Below, piece by piece: positions 23,586 to 34,543 of a stretch of DNA of 41,616 nt (position 1 is the stretch's first letter; every line of letters begins with the position of its first letter). Below the pieces are notes generated by a model. It did no database searches and was not told where the DNA came from. It saw only the letters and a program-made list of their open reading frames with translations. The stretch spans positions 1 to 41,616 of the forward strand of contig JAWQRO010000355.1 in the NCBI GenBank assembly GCA_033557835.1, in the 5' to 3' direction. Made by a program: the position numbers and the translations under genes. The stretch is from Helochares maculicollis. Lineage: Eukaryota > Arthropoda > Insecta > Coleoptera > Hydrophilidae.

Positions 23586-23589
23586 AGCA

Positions 23590-24669
23590 TTTGTGGCATG
23601 TAATGATTTTCTTCTTCAATCAAAAGAAAAAGACATCGTAAAGTCATCGTATTCTTGTAGAGGCTTACAGCGACCTTACTCCAACTGTCAAGACTTGTGA
23701 ACGCTGGTTTCAACGTTTCAAAACTGGCGATTTCAATGGTATTGACAAAGAACGTGAAAATCAATCAAAAAAGTTTGAAGACGACGAATTACAAGCATTA
23801 TTTGACGAAGACGATACTCACAACAAATGATGGTGGAGCTGTTGAATGTCACTCGGCAAGCCATTTCCGGTCGTCTGAGAGCCATGGGGAAGATTCAAAA
23901 GGTTGGAAAATAGGTTCCACACAAACTGAACGAACGACAGATGGAAAGACGAAAAGCTGTGTGCGAGATGCTGCATTTACACCACAAAAGATAGGGTTTT
24001 TTGCATCAGGTTGTAACTGGCGATGAAAAATGGATATACGTTTAGAATTCCAAAGTTAAGAAATCGTGGGAACGCCAGGACAACCACCAACATCGAATAT
24101 AAAGCCGGATCGTTTTAGAAGGAAGACAATAATGTGTGTTTGGTAGGATCAAAAGGGAGTAGTGTACTACGAGCTTCTCAAACCCAGCGAAACAGTTAAT
24201 ACCGTCTGCTACCGATAACAAATTATCAATTCAAACCACGCTTTGATCGAAAAACGCCCAGAATGGGGTCGAAGACACGGCAAAGTCATTCTGCAGCATG
24301 ACAACGCTCCTGCACATTCAACCAAAGTGGTCAAAGAAACGATTTCTTTGGTTGGTTGGGACCTCCAACACCACCCGCCGTATTCACCAGACCTGGCGCC
24401 TTCTGATTATCACCTCTTCTCATCGATGGGACACGCAGTGGCGGAGCAACACTTCAAGACTGTCGAGGATGTACAAAAAGGGTTTGATGAAAGGATATCA
24501 ATGAAAGTTGAAGCTTTCTTTTGGAATGGTAACCATAAATTATCCGAGAGATGGATAAAATGTGTAAAAAGCGAGGGCCAATACTTTGAATAAAACATGT
24601 GTTGCCAATCTTCTTAAATAATAGTGTATTTTTCACGAGAAAAACGACATTTTAAACTTGCGCACCTGG
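23590..24669 (+). mobile_element. mariner relic, irritans-like, 5' end not found
   Basis: This is a nearly full-length transposase relic followed by an untranslated tail and a probable 3' terminal repeat ending GCGCACCTGG at 24669, with TA next to it. The matching 5' terminal repeat was not found upstream of about 23590, so that end is truncated or too diverged. The lineage differs from copies A and B: the C-terminal wording resembles the irritans-type mariners of insects. Confidence 0.85.
23600..24593 (+). pseudogene. mariner transposase pseudogene with all three catalytic Asp codons
   Basis: The N-terminal helix-turn-helix part is readable (DLTPTVKTCERWFQRFKTGD, 23671-23730), then MMVELLNVTRQAIS and KAVCEML. 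The first catalytic block VTGDEKWIY has its Asp at 24022-24024. The second, LQHDNAPAH, has its Asp at 24300-24302. The third, SPDLAPSDYHLF, has its Asp at 24405-24407, giving exactly 34 residues between Asp 2 and Asp 3, the mariner DD34D signature. Asp 1 is in a different frame from the others, and several stops and frameshifts lie between 23830 and 24240. The last 116 codons (24243-24593) are open, with a normal mariner C-terminus ending at TAA 24591-24593. Confidence 0.88.
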
Positions 24670-24671
24670 TA

Positions 24672-27640
24672 TTGTGACAAATATACATTTAAATTATCAC
24701 TCCATGTCAATATAAACAATATTATTTAAAATGCCATTGTTCGAAGCATTTTATAATGAAGCAACCTTATCAAATTTTGACAAATAAACCAAAAAATCGT
24801 TGTTTTTAGAAGGTGCTTAGTTCCTGTGTTCAAAAATAGTAGTATGAGGGAATAGTTGGTGCAATACCAAGAAGCGGGAAAATCAGATGTAATCAACAAT
24901 GATGGGTTAGGATCCATGCTGGCGCCAACACGTGGACTTGCATCATTGCAATTAATCGCTTAGAATTCCTGGTACTTAGAGAAAATACGTCATTGCTCAT
25001 GTTGAAATAACATTATCTAAGAGAATTAAAATCGAATCAAAATTGTGTATTGCTAATGCAATCAGCGCTAACTATAACACTATATTAACCTAATTTGACT
25101 AGTAGCCCATTGATTCTAAGATTAGAGCCACTGAATCACAACTATGCCCAATAATGAATCTACGTGACGTAATGGCCCGTATTAATAATATATTTTTGAA
25201 GCATTTTGAGTAATCTCTGATGCTTACTCAATAAAATGGTAACATAGAAGTCGCGCAAGTAACATTTTTCGCATTAAACCCAATGTGACGTGACGAAAAG
25301 TGCGAATCGTCTTTAAGATGAAGCGGAAAATTGGCATACATCGATAACAGTAAGTGTTAAACCTTGATTTAAAGAGCAATTACAGCAGGCAAAGTGGCCG
25401 AAATAGCCGAGAGGTCCTTACAAGCAAAGGAGTCCCAACAACCATAGAGAATTGCTCTTCCAACCGCAAAGAGTTGAAAAACAGCGCCACCTTTCCGCCA
25501 ACTGGAAAGTTAGAGTATAAGTAAATGTGCCCACACTCCCATATTAGGCAATAAGGTGCTGAAAGATGGGATGATCCCCGTCTGCCGCGCTCCTCCACTT
25601 CGCAATGGCTTCTCCTCTGTCCTTTTTCCTCCTCACTCCGCAAAAGCTCATAGAATCGAACGGACGTACGAAAGCTCCTCTAAATACGCAAAGGCGACGC
25701 CCTGAATTTGACAGGTATTATGTGACGAAGTCATTACGTATGGGCACAAAAGTGTTGCCATGGCGATCATCCGCGCATTTATTTAGTCAATAAATTAATT
25801 AATTTAGATACTTGGGGGGCAGGGTGCCGGAGACGTGGGCACAATCGCCTACATAAGGCATACACACACACCAGCTAAAATGATAAACGTTACACATTTA
25901 TTGTTGCTATAGAATAACAATTAATATTTTATTATAATAGTTAATATTTTACTGTGACAATTATAAATTTACAGTATATTATTTATCAGTACTTAATCCT
26001 TATTATAATTATTTATCTATCTTTTTTGTGGCCAAACGCTGTAAAAGCAGGGCGCAATATTTATCGTATTGTCATGGAAGTGTTGCACAACCTACGAAAA
26101 AATGTGAAATGAAAAATCACCCTGTATATTTGCTAACATAACAAATCAGTGATAAGAGCCGGAAACAGCTTGGCTCACCGCATTGTTGACGACACTTTAT
26201 CATATATTTGGTTTAGTAAAGCGAATTTTCTTATCAGCTTTACAGTGTTATTTCTGAATATCCTAACTAAAAATAGTCCTATATTGTTCGTATCGTCATT
26301 AATTTTTCAACAATTTACTGGGTAGTTTTTGGCCTGGGGTGTAGAATCGTTTGAGATTGGTGAGTAAGCACATTTATGTAGTTCTGGTTTTTTCGTTGGA
26401 AACAACTAATTGTTTATGGGCATAGATTTATTTGTTGTACAAACAGAGAATTTCGACTGAAGTTTAATAATGTCAATGATATAGTCCCATTTTTTGTAAT
26501 AAATTGCTGATAACGCTTTAAGCCTAGTTTCTTTTATCATCTGGCTGGAGTGGTCTTGCTCGATTATTTCCTCTGAGATTTCAGACCACCAAAGCAAGGA
26601 TCGCATCCAATAATATGAACGTAACTTCTACTGCGTGCGTAAAAATCGAAATTCTTCGCAGGACAAACAAGAAACCAGGTAGATCTGCTCGCACAATCCT
26701 TATAAGGAAATGAATCTGGCACTGCCTGACGTGTTTGTTGCGCTGCTGAAAAAACCTAACTTAGAAGAGGCTTGAACTGAATTAAATGGCAACGCTTATA
26801 TATAAATTCTGCCTTACATTATGTGTGATGCATACAACATATTCTTGTATTCCTCATTGTTGAGTCATTAAGTTGTCCTAAAGCATACCTACGATGGGAG
26901 CAACATACTGATCTCTAACCTGTTTGTTGCCTGCGACTAATAAGTACCTACCACGTTTGCACTTTTTGCATTTTATGTTTATAGTCTCAAAATGTTAAAA
27001 ATAATTAATCATTAGTAATGAAGAAAATAAACTATTTGATACTTCAGACTTGAAAGAATTATTTAAGAAGTGTAAACACAAAAGTGAAGAAACGAAAATC
27101 GCTATTGATATTTAAGTTAGGAAGAAATCATCGTCAATTGCCTAAAAGTACAAGTTAACAATATCTCAATAACGGAAATAAATTTGACGTGTCCAAACGA
27201 GACAAACGATGCAAAAAGTTGGAGATTAACTAATATTAATACCATCAGAATCGAATCTTAGTACTTTTTGTTCTATAAACAAGAATTTACAGCCTGTGAG
27301 GCATCATTCATATCGATAGTTGTGGGCTAAATTGTTTGTGAAGCTTAACATAATCCAATATACGGATAAATCGAAAACTAAATATTTGTTTTATTATAAA
27401 TGGAAAACTCTTGGAGGAAATCTCAAAACGGTAAAAAAATTCGATTATTGTCCCATATCGCTTCAAAAGGTCTAAAAAACATAAGGTACGGCTATACGAT
27501 ATGACACATCAAAGGGAACAATGTCTAAAAAACCTGATAATTCAGAAGGAACAATAATAAACTCCAATAGCCAGCCAATTCTAGTTGGTGTATTTAAGAC
27601 ATCTGCTGAAAAGTGTGTAGGATGACCAATAAAGCAACAA
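24672..27640. other. intron sequence, no gene seen
   Basis: No recognisable gene over 3 kb. The patch 25380-25760 is GC-richer with overlapping open frames on both strands and no motifs. 25860-26010 is very AT-rich. No transposon ends could be paired. Confidence 0.5.
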
Positions 27641-27643
27641 CTT

Positions 27644-28468
27644 TTAGCAAAATTCAACGCCGTCAACGTAGTTATCTTCAAGAGAAATAATGTTATTCCA
27701 AAGCTTCTCTAGCATTTTGACACCTTTCTTGTAAAACGATTCATATTTGATCTCAAAATAGGCTTTTACTCGGCTATCGTCTTTTCCTGTGAGAGAAATC
27801 TCTTTCTGAAGAGCAGTTTTTGAGGTCTGCGGAGAGGTAGAAGTCGGTGGGAGTTAAATCTGGTGAACATGACGGATGCGAAAGCAATTTGAAGTGCATT
27901 TGGCCATGGTAGGCAACGACTTGTAACACAGCGCATTGTCTTGGTGAAAGCGCACTTTCTCCTAATTCATGTGAGAACGGTTTTTCGCGAGTTTCTCTGT
28001 AAAACGCTCCAGTTGGGCCATGTAGGACTCGCTGCTTCTTGTGTGGGATATTTCATGGTAGTCAATATACAACTTTTCATTGTGCATTTGAAAAAATACG
28101 CTCATCATAATCTTGTCAGCTGAGTGTTGCGTTTTTGGCTGCGTTTGGTGCGATCGGTCTGCTGCTGTCCCTTCAGCTGACTACCGACTTGACTGTGGGA
28201 TTAGTGGTGGATCCAATTTTGGTCTGTTGTAACCTATCAACGCAAGTCCTTTCTGTCTTGCTGAAATAGCTCCTGACAAATCTGAGAATCATCGACATGT
28301 TGTTTTTGGTCCACTGTGAATAAAAGCGGCACTTCTTTAGAAAACAGCTTTCTCATGTTCACACAAAATGCAGAGAACACGTTCCTTGAAAGTATTTAAC
28401 GTGTCCGCTATCCAGATTTTACAGTTTGCCAAAACGATTTTGTATTTTTTTGTTGTCCTATATGACTA
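27644..28468 (-). pseudogene. mariner transposase pseudogene, catalytic part
   Basis: After the insertion point the - strand continues with the second half of the DNA-binding domain (MRKLFSKEVP, then TVDQKQHVDDSQICQELF). The first catalytic block is VTTDQNWIHH (Asp at 28222-28224; the usual DET is changed to DQN). The second is VRFHQDNALCYKSLPTMAK (Asp at 27938-27940). The third-Asp block, SPDLTPTDFYL (Asp at 27843-27845), is in another frame and about 3 residues too close. The C-terminus YFEIKYESFYKKGVKMLEKL and then EDNYVD is clear. Several stops show that it is dead. Confidence 0.85.
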
Positions 28469-29381
28469 CTGTGATCAAAAAATAAGGTTAATTTGTTTAT
28501 AAAATATAAATTCTTTATTTATTCTTCCAAATCAATTTCATCCCATTCAAAGTAATCCCCGTCCGACAAAACGTACTTTTGCCAACGCTTTTTCCAGCTC
28601 TTGAAACAATCGGAATAGTTTTGTTCCGGTATAGCATTCAAGACCTTCTTCAATTCGGTTTTTATCTCCTCAATCGTATCCTCGCATTGACCTTTTGAGT
28701 TTGCTGAATAGCCAGAAGTCACACGGAGCCAAATCAGGTGAATACGGTGGTAGCGGAACGATATGAGTCGAGTTTTTGGTAAAAAAGTCACGAAGAACCA
28801 ATGCAGTATGACATGATGCATTTGGCACCAATCGAGACTTGCCGCATTTGAGACACAAACAATTTTTCAAAATGGTTTGGTCTGATCCAAATGATATTCC
28901 AACACTTTCAGCGAGGTGTCTAATTGCCAATCCACGATTTTTAAGCACCAATCCTTTGATTTTTTTGGACATGGCAGTCGTCGGTAGACGTTGACGGTCA
29001 TCCATAGCGCGGTTCGTCTTCAACGCGTTCTTGGCCCGCTTTGAACTCGTTGTACCACTTATAAACGTTTTTTTTTGTGCCATAGTTTGATCACCAAAGG
29101 CCTTCCGCAACATTTTCAATGTATCCGCACAAGAATATTCGTTTCGCAAACAAAATTTGATGCAAGTTCTTTATTCAGGAAATCACCCATTGTAAACATC
29201 GAAAAATTAACTTTTGGTTGTTTACAAAAACACGTGTAACTCCGGGATAATTAAAGCTTTTGACAAACAGACGCTTAGAAAATGTTATATACAGTTCTAG
29301 CAACATAGGAAGAAAAATGTACCTGTCTTTCTAATGCTCGGGAGTTTTAAATCACAATTTCACCTTACTTTTTGATCACAG
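28469..29381 (-). mobile_element. internally deleted mariner, copy B (913 bp), nested
   Basis: Flanking TA dinucleotides lie at 28467-28468 and 29382-29383. The repeat at the 29381 end reads, on the - strand, CTGTGATCAAAAAGTAAGG and is better preserved than in copy A; the 28469 end is an imperfect complement. It has the same internal deletion of the transposase as copy A but lies in the opposite orientation. It sits inside the transposase of an older mariner, in the linker between its DNA-binding and catalytic parts. Confidence 0.93.
28519..29190 (-). pseudogene. mariner transposase pseudogene of copy B
   Basis: Reading from ATG 29190 (- strand) to TAA 28519-28521, small indels break the N-terminal frame. 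A longer frame covers RNEYSCADTLKMLRKAFGDQ and the rest of the helix-turn-helix region up to SVGISFGS. At VPNASCHTALVLRDFF it passes straight from the DNA-binding domain to the sequence after the second catalytic Asp, so the first two Asp residues are absent, exactly as in copy A. The third block SPDLAPCDFWLF keeps its Asp. The C-terminus, KKRWQKYVLSDGDYFEW then DEIDLEE, is intact in a second frame. Not catalytically competent. Confidence 0.9.
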
Positions 29382-29628
29382 TAATATTTTGGACGATCAG
29401 AACGTTCGGCATCATCTGTTTTTGTACAGCCCGCGTTTAAAGTAAACAAACCACTCCTCTATCATTTTTTGTTTGATGGAGCAGAATAAGATTAATACTT
29501 ATCAAGCCAAGTTTTCCCTGAATGGTGTTTTTTTCATCAAAAGCAAACAACACAGGAAATTGCTTTGAAACCACTGTTTTCAGCCTCACTAAATTGATGT
29601 CATTTAAGCACCTGTAACTTGTGAACAC

Positions 29629-29716
29629 TTGGTTAGGTATCGTCTAGAAATTGGTTAAATATCGTCAAGAAATTGGTTAAATATCGTCAAGAAATTGGTT
29701 TGGTATCGTCTGAAGG
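29629..29716. repeat. four tandem 22-bp units
   Basis: The unit TTGGTTAAATATCGTCAAGAAA occurs at 29651-29672 and 29673-29694 without change. Flanking diverged copies at 29629-29650 and 29695-29716 share TATCGTCT variants. The array starts 26 bp beyond the start codon of the split mariner, where that element's 5' untranslated and terminal region would be. Confidence 0.9.
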
Positions 29717-31540
29717 TTGATAGGTCCTAAAAGTCATGGATTTTTGCTTAGTAGCTCGGCCTACCAACTTCTTAGGCAATGTGTTAGTTATGCTTCAATT
29801 ATAAAGAATCCTTTAGGGAAATTAAACACAATAGTGAGGAAACGAAAATCTCAACTGATGTTCAAGTGGTGAAGTAATCATCGTCAATTATTGAAAATCA
29901 CACGTTAAAGTCTTAGCAACTCCTAACTGCAGTAAGTGCGACTTTTCCCAAGCTAGTCAATTGCTACAAGATAAATATACCGATGCTATCACTTACAGCC
30001 TGGAAGACAACATATGGATAGCTATTTGCTAGATATGCCTTGAAGGAGCTTTACCTAAATAATGCTAGGAGAGAGACAGAGGGAAATATATTTGTTTTCA
30101 TGCAAATGTAAAACTCTTAATATTGGCAGAAGGCCCCTATAAGAAGGAATAAAAATCAGGATTATTATCCCCTTTATAAAGCTATCGAAAATGTCTAAAT
30201 CATAAGCTGAATGGCTAAAACACTACTTCAGAAGGATTAATTACGAAACTGTCTTCAAACCTCAATAGCAGGGTAATTTTGTTTTGTGCATTTACGTTAA
30301 AATCTGTGTATGCTACTGTCACTTAAAATTTTGTTATTCAACCGTTTTTTTTTTGCGTTGACTTATGCTAATAATGGGGGCATCAGGTACCACTTCTTGC
30401 GGACAGGATGGTAAGACCATAAAATTGAGCACTGAAAAAAGAATCTCTCTTCATATACCACAATAAATCATGTCGCTACACTTGAATAGAACGTTCAAAT
30501 TTCAAGCGGTGCTGAAAATTTGGGATTGTAAATATGCGATGTTCTACTATATACGAGAATTTTCACTTAGTTCGGTACTTGGCAGCAATAAAAATGTCGT
30601 ACTGTAGCCAAGAGAGGTCTCACAAAAGCATCAGGCAAATTACCAAGTAGGTATATTATCCAGGCAATAATCATTACAAAACTAGCACGTATAAAAACTG
30701 GCGTTGCAAAATTTCTAAACAACTAAACTGCTACAACGCTCATGCAGAGGTCTCTGCAAGGAACCTTCCAGATAATTGCTGTTAGTTTCACCTTTTTTCC
30801 GTAACAATAGAATCCATCGAAACCACGTAACGACTTCGAACGTACAAGACGATTCGATTCTCATTTCGTCAATCAAAAAGGAAGCTGGCGGGCAGCCATT
30901 TTGTTCTGTAGAAATTGTTTCCGTTTACATCCCAAACAAGATCGTGTCGCTTATAACTGCAACTTCTTTAGGTAGCATAATATTTTGAACGTATGTTGTA
31001 TGCATTTAATCTGAGCCTTTATGTTTAGCGCTGTTGACTGACAGTGTTTTGTAGGGTAGCCGATAAGCAACAGCGCTTGCACTTCTCATTCGAGCAATTT
31101 CGTGCAACTCTATTTACTTATTGGTTTGTAAATAGAGAAATGTTTAGGCAGTGTACTTGGTTCTTTGGACAGATGCAGAAGCCACGTGGTTTTGCGTTTG
31201 AACTGCGTAATTTATGTTAATACAGGTAAAAATAAGTTGTTTGTTGATTTACACTATCGATCTTGCTGTGGTTAAAGCTATGTAGTTGATGACCTTCGAT
31301 TTTAATTATTTTTTTGTATATCCAATGCATAGCGGTCATGGAAAGTTACTTTATCACTTTTTATAAGTAAGAAGCGTTAATATGCAGAGTTTGTTTGTTG
31401 ACCATACTGCAAAAATGTATTTTTTAACACTTTACCTGCCTTGAATTGCTAGATAGGGCGAGACTATTTGGCTCTTCAAATAGCAGTTAATGTGCTGCGA
31501 CCATTCCACTTCTAATGACTAATTTTCTAATTTCTTTCCA
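29717..31540. other. intron sequence, no gene seen
   Basis: AT-rich sequence without a recognisable gene. The last 30 bases form the polypyrimidine tract of the acceptor at 31541. Confidence 0.55.
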
Positions 31541-31541
31541 G

Positions 31542-31605
31542 GTGAGTACCACTGATTTCTGTGCCAATGGTTCATCAAGTAAGCATTCTTCACCGTGTGA
31601 CAAGG
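31542..31605 (+). CDS. tlk: candidate tlk exon 2, or recursive splice site with cryptic exon
   Basis: A good acceptor (TTTCTTTCCAG, ending at 31541) is followed by 64 nt and a strong donor, AAGG|GTGAGT at 31606. Joined in phase 0 to the start exon it is open for 21 codons and would continue ...LGAR-VSTTDFCANGSSSKHSSPCDK, ending in phase 1. The Ser/Asn-rich composition fits the low-complexity stretch after the conserved LEARF block in TLKs (TLK2 also has V-S shortly after it). The match is to composition rather than to a conserved motif. The first six bases of the exon are themselves GTGAGT, so CAG|GTGAGT is a juxtaposed acceptor-donor as in insect recursive splice sites. It may therefore be an exon that is normally skipped. 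Confidence 0.5.
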
Positions 31606-31611
31606 GTGAGT

Positions 31612-32935
31612 GCAATGTAAAATAGAGAGATAATCGGGGTTCGGTGTTCAAAATTAATTAATTCAAAAGGGCCTCTCGCCAGACTGACTGCGTCAGAAAA
31701 ATGGCGTCTTTCCCATTATTTGTGGAACACCTGCCGATGTTGGTTCCATCTCTAGACCGCTTGCTTGGTCGGTGAACTAGGTAGCCGTCAGTGGGTTCTT
31801 CATACTGAAATAGTGTTACGTTCACTTTCGCGGGCTATCCTTTCTTCGGTTTGTTGTGCACAACTGGATTGAAATGCCAGGCTGTGCAACGAGCGGTCAA
31901 GAAACTGCTAAAAGAGTCGGCTGAAGAAAGAAAACCCGTTGTTCTAATGGAATGCGCGCTCGTTTTGTGACCAAAGTCTTCAGACTTCGCGGTGAGCTTG
32001 TTGATTGGATTACAAAACACGCGCACAAAAACGATACCCACTAACTCGATCGGAATATATTTTTACAAGACGGACACAACCAGCGGCGAAGGTTAAATTC
32101 ACTCGGCCAGGCCACTAGATTATTACGTGTTGGGGCCAGGTTTGTCCAAAGCATACCTTTGGGGGTCTGTGTACGAACTTTTTTTGGCAAACTAATGGTT
32201 TTATATTACGCATTAAGACCAAAGCCGTACTCAAATGTACATTAATGTTTATAGGCATTCTTCCATTGATATGCAGGCTGTAACTAAAATGCAGTGCAAT
32301 CACTTTCACTGGCTATTGATCCAGGGGCTTAGGGCTGTACTTTGTTAGTGTAAAGATGATGAGGAATAATCGCATCAGCCCGCTCCGTTTTTATGCGGCT
32401 AATCCTTATGTCGTGTTCGGGATTCGTCGGTGAGTTTCGTACCTCTTCGATTTATTTCACCCCTTGTCCAAAAGTTTCCAACCTTCACCGGATAGGGTAT
32501 CAAAACATTTACAATAAAACGCCTTTTTAAATTTTGCAATACCTTTGAATTTTCGGCACTATTCAACATATGCAGCGCTCAAAAATATTTTGAAAATTAT
32601 ATTTATCGGGCTTATCAAAAATAAATCAGTATAAAAGTCACTGATTTTACAAAGATATTTGACATTCTGCAGAATAGTAGCAAATTGGCCCTTGTTGATA
32701 ACAAAATAGTCTTTAATTTTTGAAAAATTGAAAAAATGTTTGATCAAAATATTTTGTCTTACAATATTAAAAAAAATGTACGCGTAATCTATATTGGTAA
32801 ACAAATCAATATTTGGGAGAATATCCTTTGGCCATTGTGACAACCTTAAGCTGCGAAGATCGAGTCGCCTAACTTCTTGAGTCAGTTCATTGAAATTGAA
32901 TCCCACTCTTTTTCCAAAGGTTCACAAAAGGCGTC
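31612..32935. other. intron sequence, no clear gene
   Basis: No recognisable host exon. The frame 32559-32906 on - is AT-rich, adjoins the Tc1 relic and may include its decayed C-terminal tail, but I cannot show this. Confidence 0.45.
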
Positions 32936-32939
32936 TTTA

Positions 32940-33549
32940 TTCGAATAATTTTTGCACTCCGACTCTGCCTTGTAATTCTTTCGACAAATTTTCGGTAGAG
33001 TACAGATCCAGACTTTGACTTGGCCACTCCAGAATTTTGCATTTTTCGCGGGGAACTTTTGTGTAATGAGATTTGTTTCGGTACATTATGTTAAGCTAAC
33101 ATATTTTGTTTGACGAATGGTAGTATCCGAGTCTTCAATATATTTGCATACACGAAACGATCCGCGTTTTCTTCTATTCGAACTAATGGTCATACTCCAG
33201 AGGGTGAAAATCAATCCACAAACCAGCACACTACTACCAACATTTTTAGCCGTGGGTATTTGGTATCAAAATCATAAATTTTTCTTAGGGCGTCGAATAT
33301 ATTAATTAATTTTTCGTCACGATAGCTATCATTCAAAAATCACTTGTTGATAACGTTTTTATATACGATCAATTTTAGGACGTATTTTTGGGCGGCTACG
33401 CTGAGACTTATTTTCGGTCTTTCTATTATTGTAAACTTTATTCCACGCACTGACAAGTTGTCGAGACACATTTCATAGTTTGATCCTTGTTTCAATGCAC
33501 TTATAGCGGACTTTTTAACGTCACTATAATATTCCTTATTTTTAGGCAT
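32940..33549 (-). pseudogene. Tc1-family transposase relic
   Basis: From ATG 33549 (- strand) the frame starts MPKNKEYYSDVKKSAISALK, a typical Tc1-type N-terminus leading into a helix-turn-helix. It is open to about 33340. Downstream, in changing frames, are FSPSGV, PLVRIEENADRFVYANIL, a degenerate form of the DNDPKHTS block (NVPKQIS, about 33055-33075), and ILEWPSQSLDLYSTENL, the family's WPxQSPDLNPIENLW block. Only about 610 bp separate landmarks that span about 1 kb in a complete Tc1 gene, so the part with the first catalytic Asp is deleted. Stops and frameshifts show it is inactive. Confidence 0.7.
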
Positions 33550-33619
33550 AATGAAATAACAATGACAAGTGATTATAAGTAAAAAATCAAAATCAGAAAG
33601 CATGTGATGTACATCTAAG

Positions 33620-34008
33620 CAAACAAGTCTAAACCTCATGCTCTTAAATTAATGCAATTACACAGCTATCCTCTGTACTCGGGGTAGTTTTCGATAGGAT
33701 TTTATTTTTAAAAAATATTAACTTATTTTATGTTGTCAAAACAGTTTTCGTCTCGAATCTTCTATCATATTTAAGACGTGACTTTACTTAGAGTTGCGAA
33801 AATAATTTCTCAAAAATACTTTATTTTTACTTTTGAAATATTAACTTACACAGTTAATTTTAAAACAGTACCTCTACGTTTGGACATAGCCTCAGATGAC
33901 ATTTTTTGATTTTCGTTAAAATATGCCGCCCTCCTGATCTCGGCTTCAGTACACATTTTGTCGAAAATTAATGTTGGATTATGTCAAATCGTTTTGGTAC
34001 ATTTCGAC
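33620..34008. repeat. diverged direct duplication, left copy
   Basis: This 389-bp stretch aligns along its length with 34544-35014 in the same orientation. Shared blocks in order include CAAACAxGTC, CTCTTAAAT-AATGCA, CTCTACGTTT/CCCCTATTTT near-matches, TTACxTAGAGTTGC, GATAATTTCT-type, TTTTAAAA-AGT and TGGTACATTTCGAC. It begins 70 bp beyond the start codon of the Tc1 relic and could belong to that element. A 36-codon frame on the - strand (33956 to 33846) reads MCTEAEIRRAAYF and onward; the other copy has a diverged version with a stop. Confidence 0.75.
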
Positions 34009-34009
34009 G

Positions 34010-34543
34010 ACAATGTAGTCGAATATTCGATTTAGAAACGACCTTCATCCATCTGTTTAAAGTGTGAAAAGTATTATATACAATTGTAACCACAATGTTG
34101 CGTCCCCTTCTATCACACTCTGCATTTTAAAACTCGACAACCCTCATTTCAACAAGATTTTTTGCAGACATTCCTATATCAGCATGTTCGCAATGAAACA
34201 ACAGATATTTTATTATAAGATTTGTATATTTAACAAATGGGTGCAAATATCTAGTATCGGCCTACCTGGTTATACGTACCAATCCTGTAGTTACGCCAGG
34301 AAGAAATAGACAACCCAACATTTGTAAATTCTATAGGCTTCGTACTTTCAGTTGGTAGCAAATTTATGGGTTAAATTCATGAGTTTAATATATAGTCAAT
34401 TTACAAATTTCAATTGATAATATTTTGGCCAGGAATTTTTTAGGCAATTCACTCTCGACATTTTTAACATAATACATTTGGTGTAAAATATTTTTCACTC
34501 ATTAAATAAGTGAACGAAGGTTGTTTCTAATTTGGATTTTAGA
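34010..34543. other. spacer between the duplicated segments
   Basis: AT-rich sequence without a recognisable gene. The short + frame 34064-34309 has no motif. Confidence 0.5.

Larger units (their letters stand above)
27644..29603 (-). mobile_element. near full-length mariner relic, split by copy B
   Basis: On the - strand a decayed mariner transposase begins near 29603 and ends at TAA (27644-27646). Subtracting the 28469-29381 insertion leaves about 1045 nt, or about 348 codons, the usual length for a mariner transposase. The N-terminal piece (29384-29603) carries GKNT-like and helix-turn-helix wording, ending in a degenerate SGRPK-type linker right at the insertion point. The C-terminal piece (27644-28468) continues without loss. 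Terminal repeats were not identified. Confidence 0.82.
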
